From Streptomyces sp. NBC_00358 (lineage in GTDB: Bacteria > Actinomycetota > Actinomycetes > Streptomycetales > Streptomycetaceae), in NCBI RefSeq assembly GCF_036099295.1, contig NZ_CP107976.1:4154001-4218000 (forward strand): a stretch of 64,000 bases of DNA, read 5' to 3'. A program made the translations under genes and the position numbers. This document shows, piece by piece, positions 52,627 to 61,966 of this stretch. The number at the start of each line of letters is the position of its first letter. Within the stretch, counting starts at the first letter, position 1. The notes under the pieces are model-generated. The model saw nothing but the letters and a program-made list of their open reading frames with translations. It was not told the DNA's origin and searched no databases.

Positions 52627-53475
52627 TCAGGGCTGGAGGAGCCGTACGTCGACGTCCGACGGGAACCCGGTGGTCGAGCCGACCCGGCGCGCGAACTCCC
52701 GTACGGCCGCCAGTTGCGGGCCTCCGAAACGGAAGTCGAGTGTCGTGAAGTACTGCTCCAGGACGGCCTCGTCGAAGGCCTCCCACCGGGCCGCCTGCTC
52801 GGCGACCTTGGAGACCTCGTCGAGGGAGAGGTCGCGGGAGGCGAGGAAGGCCTGGTGCACCTTGCGGGTGACGAGAGGCTCGCGCTCCAGGTAGTCGCGC
52901 CGGGCCGCCCACACGGCGAAGACGAACGGCAGGCCCGTCCACTCCTTCCACAGCGCGCCGAGGTCGTGCACCTGGAGACCGAACTTCGGACCGTCGAGCA
53001 GATTGGCGCGCAGCGCCGCGTCACCGATGAGGACGGCGGCGTCGGCCTCCTGCATCATCAGGCTGAGGTCGGGCGGGCAGGTGTAGTACGAGGGCTGGAC
53101 CCCGACCTTCTCGGCCAGCAGCAACTGGGCGAGCCGCACGGAGGTGCGCGAGGTCGAACCGAGGGCGACGCGGGCGCCGTCCAGTTGGTCGAGGGGAACC
53201 TGAGAGACGATCACGCAGGACATCACGGGGCCGTCGCAGCCGACCGCGATGTCCGGGAAGGCGACGAGGTCGTCGGCGTGCTTGAGGAACTCGACGAGCG
53301 TGATGGGCCCGATGTCGAGGTCCCCTCGCACCAACTGCTCGCTGAGCTTCTCAGGGGTGTCCTTGGTGAGCTCGAAGTCGAGGAGAGTGCCCGTTCTCGC
53401 GAGCCCCCAGTACAGGGGCAGGCAGTTCAGGAACTGGATGTGGCCGACGCGCGGCCGGGTGCGAGAATTGTCCAC
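52627..53475 (-). CDS. mqnA: Chorismate dehydratase
   Basis: A 282-residue enzyme that makes 3-[(1-carboxyvinyl)oxy]benzoate from chorismate, the first step of the futalosine menaquinone pathway. It has the periplasmic-binding-protein-like fold. VGHIQFLNCLPLYWGL at the N-terminus, GDLDIGPITLVEFL and ALGSTSRTSVRLAQLLL are characteristic. Length and motifs fit MqnA well. It starts with GTG 53475. Confidence 0.94.
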   Translation of the reverse strand: MDNSRTRPRVGHIQFLNCLPLYWGLARTGTLLDFELTKDTPEKLSEQLVRGDLDIGPITLVEFLKHADDLVAFPDIAVGCDGPVMSCVIVSQVPLDQLDGARVALGSTSRTSVRLAQLLLAEKVGVQPSYYTCPPDLSLMMQEADAAVLIGDAALRANLLDGPKFGLQVHDLGALWKEWTGLPFVFAVWAARRDYLEREPLVTRKVHQAFLASRDLSLDEVSKVAEQAARWEAFDEAVLEQYFTTLDFRFGGPQLAAVREFARRVGSTTGFPSDVDVRLLQP

Positions 53476-53819
53476 ATCGCGAGGCTAGCCCCCAGGCGCC
53501 GCGGCGCCCGCTCCAGGGTCGGCGTGTGCTGGTGGAAACCGTCCCGACGCCTCATGTCAACGGATGTGACACCTCGGAGTCGGCGCACGTCAGACCCCCC
53601 GCCCGCGGCGGGCCACCCGTCCGGATGACGTGATCTTCGCCTCTATTGCTTTCGGGTGCCTGCGTGCTAGGCTCGCCGCAAGTTGCAGTTTGGTTTCCCT
53701 TGCAGTACAGAGCCTGCGGAGCATGTGACCGCGGGCTCTCGTCGTTTTCAGACGTATGCAGTTGTTTACACAATCGCAGGTTCTGGAGCAGGGCAACCCT
53801 TTGGGCCCAAGGAGGGCTT
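53476..53819 (+). promoter_or_regulatory. Long leader and promoter of the cold-shock gene
   Basis: The 344-nt spacer between the divergent mqnA and cold-shock genes. TTGCTT (53646-53651) and TAGGCT (53668-53673), 16 nt apart, make a plausible promoter, giving a leader of about 140 nt. At its end the palindrome TTGGGCCCAA (53801-53810) abuts the Shine-Dalgarno GGAGGG (53811-53816), and CCCT before it can pair with AGGG, so the ribosome site may be hidden in a hairpin. Long structured leaders are typical of cspA-type genes. Confidence 0.55.
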
Positions 53820-54023
53820 ATGGCTACCGGAACCGTGAAGTGGTTCAACGCCGAAAAGGGCTTTGGTTTCATTGCCCAGGAAGGCGGCGGCCCGGACGTC
53901 TTCGTCCACTACTCCGCGATCAACGCGAACGGTTTCCGTTCGCTCGAAGAGAACCAGTCGGTTTCCTTCGACGTCACGCAGGGTCCGAAGGGCCCGCAGG
54001 CGGAGAACGTCACCCCGCTCTAA
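53820..54023 (+). CDS. Cold-shock domain protein (CspA family)
   Basis: A 67-residue single cold-shock domain that binds single-stranded RNA and DNA. The RNP1 motif KGFGFIAQ and RNP2 DVFVHY are intact, with the usual GTVKWFNAEK opening. ATG 53820 is 3 nt past GGAGGG. Its transcript ends at a strong hairpin terminator. Streptomyces have several paralogues (scoF/csp), so the specific name is not assigned. Confidence 0.95.
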   Translation: MATGTVKWFNAEKGFGFIAQEGGGPDVFVHYSAINANGFRSLEENQSVSFDVTQGPKGPQAENVTPL

Positions 54024-54076
54024 GCCTTCGGCTCCATGAGCCCAATGCTTTGATCCGGAACGGATAGCAGCACCCA

Positions 54077-54117
54077 AGGAGCCCCGCGCCAGCCGGTCGC
54101 GGGGCTCCTGCCTTTTC
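54077..54117 (+). terminator. Rho-independent terminator of the cold-shock gene
   Basis: AGGAGCCCCGCG (54077-54088) and CGCGGGGCTCCT (54098-54109) form a perfect 12-bp stem with a 9-nt loop, followed by GCCTTTT. It lies 53 nt after the stop and may also serve the convergent ligase gene. Confidence 0.88.
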
Positions 54118-54138
54118 CCCTTCTCCGCGCGGGCCCGC

Positions 54139-56043
54139 CTACGTCGCGTACAGGGCCTCTATCTCCCTGCTGAAGTCCTTCTCGATCGCCGCGCGCCGCA
54201 GCTTCATGGAGGGCGTCAGGTGGCCCGCCTCCTCGGTGAAGTCGACGGGCAGGACGGTGAAGCGGCGGATGGATTCGGGGCGCGAGACGAGTTTGTTGGC
54301 CTCGTCGACGGCGCGTTGCAGGATGGCCAGCAACTCGGGGTCGTCCATGACGAGTTCGGCGGGTACGGGGTGCCTGCCGTTCATCCGGCGCCAGTGGGTG
54401 ATGCCGTCGGGGTCGAGGGTGAAGAGGGCGGAGACGAACGGGCGCCGGTCACCCAGGACCATGCACTGGGCGATCAGCGGATGGGAGCGGAGCCAGTCCT
54501 GCAGGGGCGCCGGGGCGACGTTCTTGCCGCCCGCGGTGATCAGGATCTCCTTCTTGCGGCCGGTGATGGCGAGGTAGCCGTCGGCGTCCAGTTCGCCGAT
54601 GTCACCGGTCGCGAACCAGCCGTCCGGGGCCGCGTCGACGACACCGCCCGCGTGCGGGTCCCAGTAGCCGCGGAAGACCTGTCCGCCGCACAGCAGCACC
54701 TCCCCGTCGGCGGCGATCCGCACCCGGGTGCCGGGCAGGGGCCGGCCCACCGTGCCGAGGCGCGGCTTCTGCGGGGGTGTGACGGTCGCGGCGGCCGTGG
54801 TCTCCGTCAGGCCGTACCCCTCGAAGATCTCGATTCCGGCTCCCGCGTAGAAGGCGGCGAGCCGCCGGCCGAGCGGGGAGCCGCCGCAGATGGCGTGCCG
54901 GACCCTGCCGCCGAGGGCATTGCGGATACGGCGGTAGACCAGGGGGTCGTAGAGGGCGCGGGCCGCGCGCAGGCCCCGGCCCGGACCGGGGCCGGTGCCG
55001 TGCTGCTTGGCCTCGACGGCCTCGCCGTACTTCTGGGCGATCCGCGCCGCCCGGTCGAAGGACGAGCCGCGGCCCATCCGTTCGGCGGTGGCGCGGCCGG
55101 TGTTGAAGACCTTCTCCAGGACGTACGGGATGGCGAGCAGGAAGGTCGGTTTGAAGGAGGCCAGGTCCGCGAGGAGTTCCTCGGTCTGGAGGCTCGGGGC
55201 ATGGCCGAGCTTGACCCGTGCGCGCAGACAGGCCACGGCCACCATGCGGCCGAAGACGTGCGAGAGGGGGAGGAAGAGAAGGGTGGAGGCGGGGTCCTGG
55301 GTGCGGGCCTTGAAGATGGGGTAGAGCAGTTCCACGGCGTTGTCGACCTCGGCGAAGAAGTTGCCGTGGGTCAGGACGCAGCCCTTGGGGCGGCCGGTGG
55401 TGCCCGAGGTGTAGATGATGGTGGCGAGCGTGTCCGGGCCCAGTACCCCGCGGCGTACGGAGACTTCCTGTTCCGGGACGTCACGGCCGAGTTCCGCGAG
55501 GCGCTCCACATGGCCCTTCTCGAAGACCCACATGTGCCGCAGATCGGGGATGTGCTCCCGTTCGGGCCCGAGCGAGGCGGCCTGCGCGACGGACTCCACG
55601 GCGAGCGCGACGGCCCCCGAGTCCTGGAGGATCCAGCGGGTCTGGAAGACGGAGGAGGTCGGGTAGACCGGCACGGTGACCAGGCCCGCGGCCCAGGCGG
55701 CGAAGTCGAGGAGGGTCCACTCGTACGTCGTCCGGGACATGATGGCGATCCGGTCGCCCGGCACGAGCCCTTCCGCGATCAGCCCCTTGGCCACCGCCAG
55801 GACCTGTTCGGCGAACTCGGCGGCGGTCACGTCCGTCCAGCCCTCCCCGTCCGGCGTCCTCCGGCTGAGGACCGGCTCCAGCGGGGCGGCGACCGCGTTG
55901 TCGAACGGGATGTCCGCGAGGGAGCCGTGCGTCACCTGGCCCACGATCGGCGGCACCGCGACCTCGCGCACGACACCGTCCAGCCGCCTGATCTCGGGCT
56001 CCGGGAGGGGAGGGACGGAGTCGGGGGAGTACGGGCTGGACAC
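54139..56043 (-). CDS. Long-chain fatty-acid-CoA ligase (AMP-binding)
   Basis: A 634-residue ANL-superfamily enzyme that activates fatty acids through acyl-AMP to acyl-CoA. It has the P-loop YTSGTTGRPKGCVLTH (about residue 215), the GYGLTETTAA motif, WFATGDIGELD and GRKKEILITAGGKNVAP near the C-terminus. Length fits the FadD15-like group. GTG 56043 is the start. It is divergent from the MaoC gene, and two palindromes in the shared spacer suggest joint control. Confidence 0.9.
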   Translation of the reverse strand: MSSPYSPDSVPPLPEPEIRRLDGVVREVAVPPIVGQVTHGSLADIPFDNAVAAPLEPVLSRRTPDGEGWTDVTAAEFAEQVLAVAKGLIAEGLVPGDRIAIMSRTTYEWTLLDFAAWAAGLVTVPVYPTSSVFQTRWILQDSGAVALAVESVAQAASLGPEREHIPDLRHMWVFEKGHVERLAELGRDVPEQEVSVRRGVLGPDTLATIIYTSGTTGRPKGCVLTHGNFFAEVDNAVELLYPIFKARTQDPASTLLFLPLSHVFGRMVAVACLRARVKLGHAPSLQTEELLADLASFKPTFLLAIPYVLEKVFNTGRATAERMGRGSSFDRAARIAQKYGEAVEAKQHGTGPGPGRGLRAARALYDPLVYRRIRNALGGRVRHAICGGSPLGRRLAAFYAGAGIEIFEGYGLTETTAAATVTPPQKPRLGTVGRPLPGTRVRIAADGEVLLCGGQVFRGYWDPHAGGVVDAAPDGWFATGDIGELDADGYLAITGRKKEILITAGGKNVAPAPLQDWLRSHPLIAQCMVLGDRRPFVSALFTLDPDGITHWRRMNGRHPVPAELVMDDPELLAILQRAVDEANKLVSRPESIRRFTVLPVDFTEEAGHLTPSMKLRRAAIEKDFSREIEALYAT

Positions 56044-56466
56044 GGGGCGGCTCCTTGTCGGCCGGAGGCCGGGGCGGGTGCAAGGCGTGCTCGGGCGCAG
56101 GAGCGCGGGGCGCGCATCCTCATACGGCCCTGAGGTGAGGGGAGTTCAGGGGTCTGTGCAACCCGGTGAAACGGGGATCCTACGGTGCCGAAGTGTGGGG
56201 TTTGTAGCGCTTTGAGGCAGGCAAAGTGCGGGTTACCGGGGGTAGCTGTGGCCTCCCGGGCCGGTCGGCCCGAGGGCCCGCACCCGGACCGATCCACCCG
56301 GCCACCCGGGGCGGCCCCGGCACCTCCTACGGGTGATTGCGGTGACTCGCCTCGACCCGCCCCTCGCTCTGACATACCCTTACCCCGGGTAACTTACTCC
56401 CGAGTAAATTCGTGTCCGAGCCGGGACACCGAGAGCCGCACCCTCCCCACCCGCCTGGAGACGCCG
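56044..56466. promoter_or_regulatory. Divergent promoter region of the acyl-CoA ligase and MaoC genes
   Basis: A 423-nt spacer. Two adjacent perfect inverted repeats, TTACCCCGGGTAA (56380-56392) and TTACTCCCGAGTAA (56394-56407), lie 60-87 nt before the MaoC start. Such pairs are typical operators of dimeric TetR-type repressors of lipid genes. A TetR gene is 3 kb downstream (59086), but no direct link is visible. The left 300 nt show nothing else distinct. Confidence 0.65.
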
Positions 56467-57435
56467 ATGCGCACGCAGCCTCCCGTCCGCCCCGAGCCCC
56501 GGACCCGCACCCTCGCCGCCCCTCCCTCCCTCACCCCGCTGCTGGCCCGCGGCGCCCTGCTCTCCCCCCTCAAGCGCCCGCGCCCGGACGCCTCCGCCCC
56601 CGCCACCCGGCTCGCCCTCTCCGGCGTACGGGTCGACCTCGCCCACCTCGCCACCTACGAGCGGGTGTGCGGGTTCGCGACCGGCGCGGACGCCCTGCCG
56701 GTCACCTATCCCCATGTGCTCGCCTTTCCGCTGGCGATGCGGATCATGGCGGGGCGCGCCTTCCCGCTGCCGCTGCTCGGACTGGTGCACACGTCGATCG
56801 AGATCACCCGGTACGAGGAGACCGCCGCCACCTCGGAGTACGAACTCGGGGTCCAGGTGGAGAAGCTGGCGCCGCATCGACGGGGTACGCAGGCGACCGT
56901 ACTGACCGAGGCGCGGGCCCACGGCGAACTCGTATGGGAGTCGAGAAGCACGTACCTCGCCCGGCACCGACCCCGGGACCGGAACCCGGGCCAGGACGAG
57001 AACCGGGGCCAGGACGAAGACCGGGTCCGGGACCCACAGCACGCGCCGCCGGCCGACCCGGCGACCACCCCGGCGGCCCCCTCGCCCGAGGGGCCGAAGC
57101 CGCTGCCGGCCGTCGCCGACTGGTGTCTCGCCCGGGACGTCGGCCGTCGCTACGGCGCCGTCTCCGGCGATCGCAACCCCATCCATCTGCACCCGCTGAC
57201 CGCCCGCCTCTTCGGCTTCCCGCGCGCCATCGCGCACGGCATGTGGACCGTCGCCCGCTGCCTCGCGGAGTACGGGCCGCGGCAATCGGTGCGAGTCCGG
57301 GCCGAGTTCAGGGCGCCGGTGCTGCTCCCGGGGACGGTGACCTACGCGGCGCGCGGCTCGTCGTTCGAACTCCGCTCGGGCGACCGGGTCCATCTGACGG
57401 GCGACGTACGGCCGCAAGGCCCGCGAGGCGCGTGA
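56467..57435 (+). CDS. MaoC-like dehydratase/hydratase-domain protein
   Basis: A 322-residue double-hotdog protein. The C-terminal MaoC-type hydratase motif is complete: YGAVSGDRNPIHLHPLTARLFGFPRAIAHGMW, with catalytic Asp and His, split here only by its length. The N-terminal half (VCGFATGADALPVTYPHVLAFPL) is the non-catalytic hotdog. A charged Arg/Asp/Gln repeat linker (about residues 175-205) joins them. Related proteins hydrate enoyl-CoA or enoyl-ACP. ATG 56467 follows GGAG. The neighbouring ligase supports a fatty-acid role. Confidence 0.82.
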   Translation: MRTQPPVRPEPRTRTLAAPPSLTPLLARGALLSPLKRPRPDASAPATRLALSGVRVDLAHLATYERVCGFATGADALPVTYPHVLAFPLAMRIMAGRAFPLPLLGLVHTSIEITRYEETAATSEYELGVQVEKLAPHRRGTQATVLTEARAHGELVWESRSTYLARHRPRDRNPGQDENRGQDEDRVRDPQHAPPADPATTPAAPSPEGPKPLPAVADWCLARDVGRRYGAVSGDRNPIHLHPLTARLFGFPRAIAHGMWTVARCLAEYGPRQSVRVRAEFRAPVLLPGTVTYAARGSSFELRSGDRVHLTGDVRPQGPRGA

Positions 57436-57643
57436 ACTTCGGGCGAACACCGTATGGCGGAAGTCCCCGCCGCAGGCCTCGGCTTTCTTCAACTCCCAGG
57501 TGGGAAAGCCGCGTTGACAAAGCTCTCACAGTCGGCACCCAGCGACCCAAGGTGCTTTCAAGCGGCCCCTCATCCCACGCTCAGACGCCCTTCCTAGCCT
57601 CGGTCCACTCCCCCGGACCTCCGCCAGGAAGGGCCCCTGAACC

Positions 57644-58936
57644 ATGCCCCCCAGACGTATCGCCGTACTCGCCGACTCCGACACCCGCTGGAAGTGGGGC
57701 GCGTCCGTCGCCCGGCAGATCGCGCCCGGACACGCCCTCGACGCGGTCTTCCTGCGCACCCGGGCCACCCCGACGGAACGCCAGCTGACGGAGATCGGGA
57801 TCGTGCCGGACACCCGGCGCGAGGTCACGGCGGCCGAACTGGTCGACGACGAGGAACTCGCGGCGGCCGACGTGCTCGTCCTCGCCACCGCGGGTGGTAC
57901 GACACTCGCGCTCACCCACAGCCTGGGGATCGCGTGGGAGGGCCGGGAGCGCCGGCCGGTCACGGTCACGGGGTACGTCGGGGTCGTGTACGAGAAGATG
58001 ATCGACGGGCTGATGACCCGGGCCGGCACCGATCTCGTGCTCGCCAACAGCGCGTACGACGCGGACCGGTTCCGTTCCGCCTTCGCGAGTGTCGGCGTCG
58101 ATCCGGACTCGGTGGTGGAGTGCGCGCTGCCCTTCCTGGGCGGGGAACCGTACGCGCCGTCCACGGAACGGCCCTTCACCCTCACGTTCGCCGTCCAGCC
58201 GTCGGTGCCCAAGGGCCGGGAGTCCCGGCTCGGGCTGCTGGAACGGGCGGCGGGTCACGCGCGACGGCATCCCGACCGGCTGGTGCTGATGAAACTGCGC
58301 AGCCTGCCGGGCGAGCACACCACACACGTCGAGGCCGATCCGTACCAGGTGCTCGTCGGGAGACTGGCCGAGCCGGCCCCGGCCAACCTGCGGCTGGTCT
58401 ACGGCAACATGGGCGAAGTCCTCGACAGCACCGACCTGTTGGTGACCGTCAGCTCGACGGCCGCCCTGGAGTCGATGCACCGCGGCATCCCGACCGCGAT
58501 CCTCACCGACTTCGGGGTCCGCGAGGCCCACGGCAACCACTACTTCGTGCACTCCGGCTGCCTGGCGTCCTGGGACGACCTGGACGCGGGCGCGCTGCCC
58601 CGTGTCGACCCGGCGTGGGCGGCCCGGCAGGGCATCGGCAAGAGCGACCCGTACGGCGCGGCCCGCGCCCGGATCGCCGCGCTGGACGCGGCGGGACGGC
58701 TGCCCGCGCTGCGCCCGTACTACTCGCCGCGCCGCGCGGGGACGTATCTCGGCGGCATCCTGGAGCGCAACGGCCTCGACGAGAAGGGCAGGCCGCTGGC
58801 GCCCGCGCAGGACCGGGGCGGAGCGGGCCCGCTGCGGACGGTGGTCCGCAGGGCCGCACGCGGCGGCGCCAGGTCCCTCTACCGTGTGGGCCGCGAGCGG
58901 GTCGCCCCGGCGCTTCGCCGCTGGGGCCGACCCTGA
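57644..58936 (+). CDS. Glycosyltransferase-like protein (DUF6716 type)
   Basis: A 430-residue protein with the GT-B-like layout. The N-terminus RRIAVLADSDTRWKWG is a Rossmann strand; LTFAVQPSVPKGRESRL opens the second domain, with LVTVSSTAALESMHRGIPTAIL resembling the donor-binding region of surface sugar transferases. The basic C-terminal tail could touch the membrane. In my knowledge such proteins occur near sialic-acid-like sugar genes, but none is present here. Donor and acceptor are unknown. Confidence 0.65.
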   Translation: MPPRRIAVLADSDTRWKWGASVARQIAPGHALDAVFLRTRATPTERQLTEIGIVPDTRREVTAAELVDDEELAAADVLVLATAGGTTLALTHSLGIAWEGRERRPVTVTGYVGVVYEKMIDGLMTRAGTDLVLANSAYDADRFRSAFASVGVDPDSVVECALPFLGGEPYAPSTERPFTLTFAVQPSVPKGRESRLGLLERAAGHARRHPDRLVLMKLRSLPGEHTTHVEADPYQVLVGRLAEPAPANLRLVYGNMGEVLDSTDLLVTVSSTAALESMHRGIPTAILTDFGVREAHGNHYFVHSGCLASWDDLDAGALPRVDPAWAARQGIGKSDPYGAARARIAALDAAGRLPALRPYYSPRRAGTYLGGILERNGLDEKGRPLAPAQDRGGAGPLRTVVRRAARGGARSLYRVGRERVAPALRRWGRP

Positions 58937-59085
58937 CCCCACCCGGCCACCGCGGACGATCTCCCGGACCCGCCAGGCGCCGAACCCGGCCGACGGCCGA
59001 CGGCCGGGTGCGCGGTGCGGGGTGCGGGGTGCCGGGTGCCGGACCCCAGTACAAAACGGGTGCCATGCCCCCGAGCCGGCCCCGG

Positions 59086-59760
59086 TCAGACCTCCGCGGT
59101 GGTCTGGGGCGGGATCGCCGCGGCCGGCGGGGACCACGGGCGGCCCTGCATGAGGGTGCCGAGTCCCGCCCAGGCGAAGTTCATCAGGGTGGCGGCGGCC
59201 TGCCGGGCCGAGACTCCCGGAGTGGCATTGGCCCAGGCGGCCAGCGACTCGGCGGCGCCGACCAGCGCCTCCGCGAGCCCGGCGACCTCCCGGGCGGGCA
59301 ACGACGGGTCGCGGTGCGCCTCCCGGGCGGCGACGACGATCAACTGCGTGACGAACTGGACCAGTTCCTCGCGCATCGCGAAGACCTCGGCCGCGAAGGG
59401 CTCGCCGTGCGTACGGGCCTGGAGGTGCAGGACCGCCCAGCCGTCCGGGTTCTCCGCGGTGTGCGAGAAGAACGCCCGCAGCCCTTCCCAGAGTTGCCGG
59501 TCCGCAGGCAGTCCGGGCCGGACACCGGCACGGACGGCGGCGGTGAGCGCCTTGGCCTCACGCCGGATGCACGCGGTGAACAGGTCTTCCTTCGAGTTCA
59601 GGTACAGGTACACCAACGGCTTGGACACGCCCGCGAGTTCGGCGATCTCGTCCATCGACGCGGCCCGGTACCCACGCTGCCCGAAGGTCCGTACGGCCGC
59701 GTCCAGCATCTGCTGTTCGCGTACCGCACGCGGCATCCGCTTGTTCTTCACAGCACCCAT
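59086..59760 (-). CDS. TetR-family transcriptional regulator
   Basis: A 224-residue repressor. The N-terminal helix-turn-helix (about residues 12-58) contains MLDAAVRTFGQRGYRAASMDEIAELAGVSK, split by the usual TetR spacing, and LYLNSKEDLF. The C-terminal ligand-binding domain is helical, without a recognised ligand signature. The two palindromes before the MaoC gene are of the right kind for a TetR dimer. Whether they are its sites is a testable guess. Confidence 0.88.
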   Translation of the reverse strand: MGAVKNKRMPRAVREQQMLDAAVRTFGQRGYRAASMDEIAELAGVSKPLVYLYLNSKEDLFTACIRREAKALTAAVRAGVRPGLPADRQLWEGLRAFFSHTAENPDGWAVLHLQARTHGEPFAAEVFAMREELVQFVTQLIVVAAREAHRDPSLPAREVAGLAEALVGAAESLAAWANATPGVSARQAAATLMNFAWAGLGTLMQGRPWSPPAAAIPPQTTAEV

Positions 59761-59807
59761 GCGCCCAGCCTACGAGGGGCCGGGGCGCGGCCGGGCGCGC
59801 AGGAGTG

Positions 59808-60113
59808 TCAGGAGGCCTGGTTCGGGGCCCCTTGGGGGGTCTCGCCCAGGACGTCGTCCTCCTGGCTGCGGTTGCGCTCCAGGTTGGCCCTGGCACGGTC
59901 GACCCGGGCGACGACCTGGGCGGAGGCGCGGTCGCGCTCTCCCCGCAGGACGACGAAACTGATCGGCGCGGAGATCACCAGGGCGAGCAGGACGACCCAC
60001 ATGTAGTTGGAGTCGCCGAGGCCGCGCGGGGCGATGCCCGAGTAGACGAGGCCCCAGACGACCCCGAGGCAGCCCACGAAGATCCCGAGGCGCATCAGTG
60101 TGTAGCGGAACAT
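59808..60113 (-). CDS. DUF4229 small membrane protein
   Basis: A 101-residue protein with two membrane helices (about residues 8-26 and 38-57) and a charged cytoplasmic tail (RGERDRASAQVVARVDRARANLERN). This matches the actinobacterial DUF4229 family, which often lies close to menaquinone genes. Function unknown. ATG 60113; it is 84 nt from the GNAT gene and reads the same way. Confidence 0.8.
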   Translation of the reverse strand: MFRYTLMRLGIFVGCLGVVWGLVYSGIAPRGLGDSNYMWVVLLALVISAPISFVVLRGERDRASAQVVARVDRARANLERNRSQEDDVLGETPQGAPNQAS

Positions 60114-60197
60114 CTCAATCCACTCTTCCCGTTCCGAACGTTCCCAAAGAACTCCGTCCAGTGAAGCACGCCAGGACGGCGATCTTGCAGGGGGGCC

Positions 60198-60755
60198 TCA
60201 GTCGCGGGGCGCCGCGGTTCCTGGGTCGCGGAGGGCCAGCGGCAGCAGCATCGTGATGTCGTCCCGCTCGTCGCCGGGCGCGACGCGGATCGCCGCGGGC
60301 ACCCTGCCGACCTCCTTGTAGCCGCAGGAGGCGTAGAAGCGTTCCAGGCCCTCCCCGCCGCGGCAGGTCAGCCGGATCGCCTCGATGCCGTCGAGCGAGC
60401 CCGCGGCCTCCTCGGCCGCCGCGAGCAGGTCCCGGCCGTACCCCTTGCCCTGGTGACGGGGGTGCACCATCACGGTGTAGAGCCACACCCAGTGCTTCAT
60501 CAGCCGGTGGGTGTTGTACGTGAGGAAGGCGGTCGCGGCGACGCCGCCCTCCTCGTCCCGGCCGACCAGCAGCCGGGTGCGGCCCTCCGCCATCGCGGCG
60601 AAGTGCTTCACGAGTTCGGGGCGGACGTCACCGGCGGCCACCGGCGGCACGAAGCCGACCGAGCCGCCCGTGTTCGAGACGTCCACCCAGAGGGCGACCA
60701 CCCCGTCCCGCAGGACAGGGGTGACCGCCGGGTCCAGCTCGAAGCGCAGCGCCAC
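60198..60755 (-). CDS. GNAT-family N-acetyltransferase downstream of mqnE
   Basis: A 185-residue acetyltransferase. The acetyl-CoA loop is VMVHPRHQGKGYGRDLL (Q/RxxGxG), and RFYASCGYKEVGR is the typical C-terminal motif. GTG 60755 is one base after the mqnE stop, so it is co-translated with a menaquinone gene, but nothing suggests that it acts on the quinone. Substrate unknown. Confidence 0.87.
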   Translation of the reverse strand: MALRFELDPAVTPVLRDGVVALWVDVSNTGGSVGFVPPVAAGDVRPELVKHFAAMAEGRTRLLVGRDEEGGVAATAFLTYNTHRLMKHWVWLYTVMVHPRHQGKGYGRDLLAAAEEAAGSLDGIEAIRLTCRGGEGLERFYASCGYKEVGRVPAAIRVAPGDERDDITMLLPLALRDPGTAAPRD

Positions 60756-60756
60756 G

Positions 60757-61920
60757 TCAGACCCGCATGGCCTGCGGCGACTCGCGGCGCTCCGGGTCCG
60801 GGCCGTCGTACTCGCGGATGATCTCGTAGCGCGTGTTCCGCTCGACGGGCCGGAAGCCGGCGTCCCGGATCAGGTCGAGGAGGTCGTCGCGGGTCAGCTT
60901 GTTCGGGGTGCCGTAGTTGTCGGCGTCGTGCGTGATCTTGTACTCGACGACCGAGCCGTCCATGTCGTCCGCGCCGTGCTGGAGGGCGAGCTGGGCGGTC
61001 TGCACACCGTGCATGACCCAGAAGACCTTGACGTGCGGGACGTTGTCGAACAGCAGCCGGGAGACCGCGAAGGTCTTCAGCGCCTCGGCGCCGGTCGCCA
61101 TCTGGGTGCGGGCCTGGAGACGGTTCCTGACCTTGCCGTCCTTCATGTCCACGAAGTCGTGCTGGTAGCGCAGCGGGATGAAGACCTGGAAGCCGCCGGT
61201 CTCGTCCTGGAGCTCACGCAGCCGCAGCACGTGGTCGACGCGGTGGCGGGGCTCCTCGATGTGCCCGTACAGCATCGTGCACGGGGTCTTGAGACCCTTC
61301 TCGTGCGCGAGGCGGTGGATGCGCGACCAGTCCTCCCAGTGGGTGCGGTGGTCGACGATGTGCTGCCGGACCTCCCAGTCGAAGATCTCCGCGCCGCCGC
61401 CGGTCAGCGACTCCAGACCGGCCTCGATCAGCTCGTCGAGGATCTCCGAGGCCGACAGCCCCGAGATGGTCTCGAAGTGATGGATCTCGGTGGCGGTGAA
61501 CGCCTTGAGCGAGACCTCCGGGAGCGCCTTCTTCAGCTCGCTGAGCGAACGCGGGTAGTAGCGCCACGGCAGGTTCGGGTGCAGTCCGTTGACGATGTGC
61601 AGCTCGGTGAGGTTCTCGCCCTCCATCGTCTTGGCGAGCCGGACGGCCTCCTCGATGCGCATCGTGTACGCGTCCTTCTCGCCCGGCTTGCGCTGGAACG
61701 AGCAGTACGCGCAGGACGCGGTGCACACGTTCGTCATGTTGAGGTGACGGTTGACGTTGAAGTGGACGACGTCGCCGTTCTTCCGCGTGCGCACCTCGTG
61801 CGCGAGTCCGCCGAGCCACGCCAGGTCGTCCGACTCGTACAGCGCGATGCCGTCCTCGCGGCTGAGCCGCTCACCGGCCCGGACCTTGTCCTCCAGCTCG
61901 CGCTTGAGCCCGACATCCAT
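60757..61920 (-). CDS. mqnE: Aminofutalosine synthase
   Basis: A 387-residue radical-SAM enzyme that joins the adenosyl part of SAM to the MqnA product, giving aminofutalosine. The cluster motif CTASCAYC (CxxxCxxC) is near residue 66, with ELHIVNGLHPNLPWRYY, SLTGGGAEIFDWEVR and FIPLRYQHDF typical of MqnE. It is 39% the same in layout as mqnC but clearly the MqnE member by length and motifs (layout judged by eye, not computed identity). ATG 61920. Confidence 0.94.
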   Translation of the reverse strand: MDVGLKRELEDKVRAGERLSREDGIALYESDDLAWLGGLAHEVRTRKNGDVVHFNVNRHLNMTNVCTASCAYCSFQRKPGEKDAYTMRIEEAVRLAKTMEGENLTELHIVNGLHPNLPWRYYPRSLSELKKALPEVSLKAFTATEIHHFETISGLSASEILDELIEAGLESLTGGGAEIFDWEVRQHIVDHRTHWEDWSRIHRLAHEKGLKTPCTMLYGHIEEPRHRVDHVLRLRELQDETGGFQVFIPLRYQHDFVDMKDGKVRNRLQARTQMATGAEALKTFAVSRLLFDNVPHVKVFWVMHGVQTAQLALQHGADDMDGSVVEYKITHDADNYGTPNKLTRDDLLDLIRDAGFRPVERNTRYEIIREYDGPDPERRESPQAMRV

Positions 61921-61966
61921 GCGATTACCTCTCCCTGTGACGAAACGCTGCCAACCGTACTCCCCC

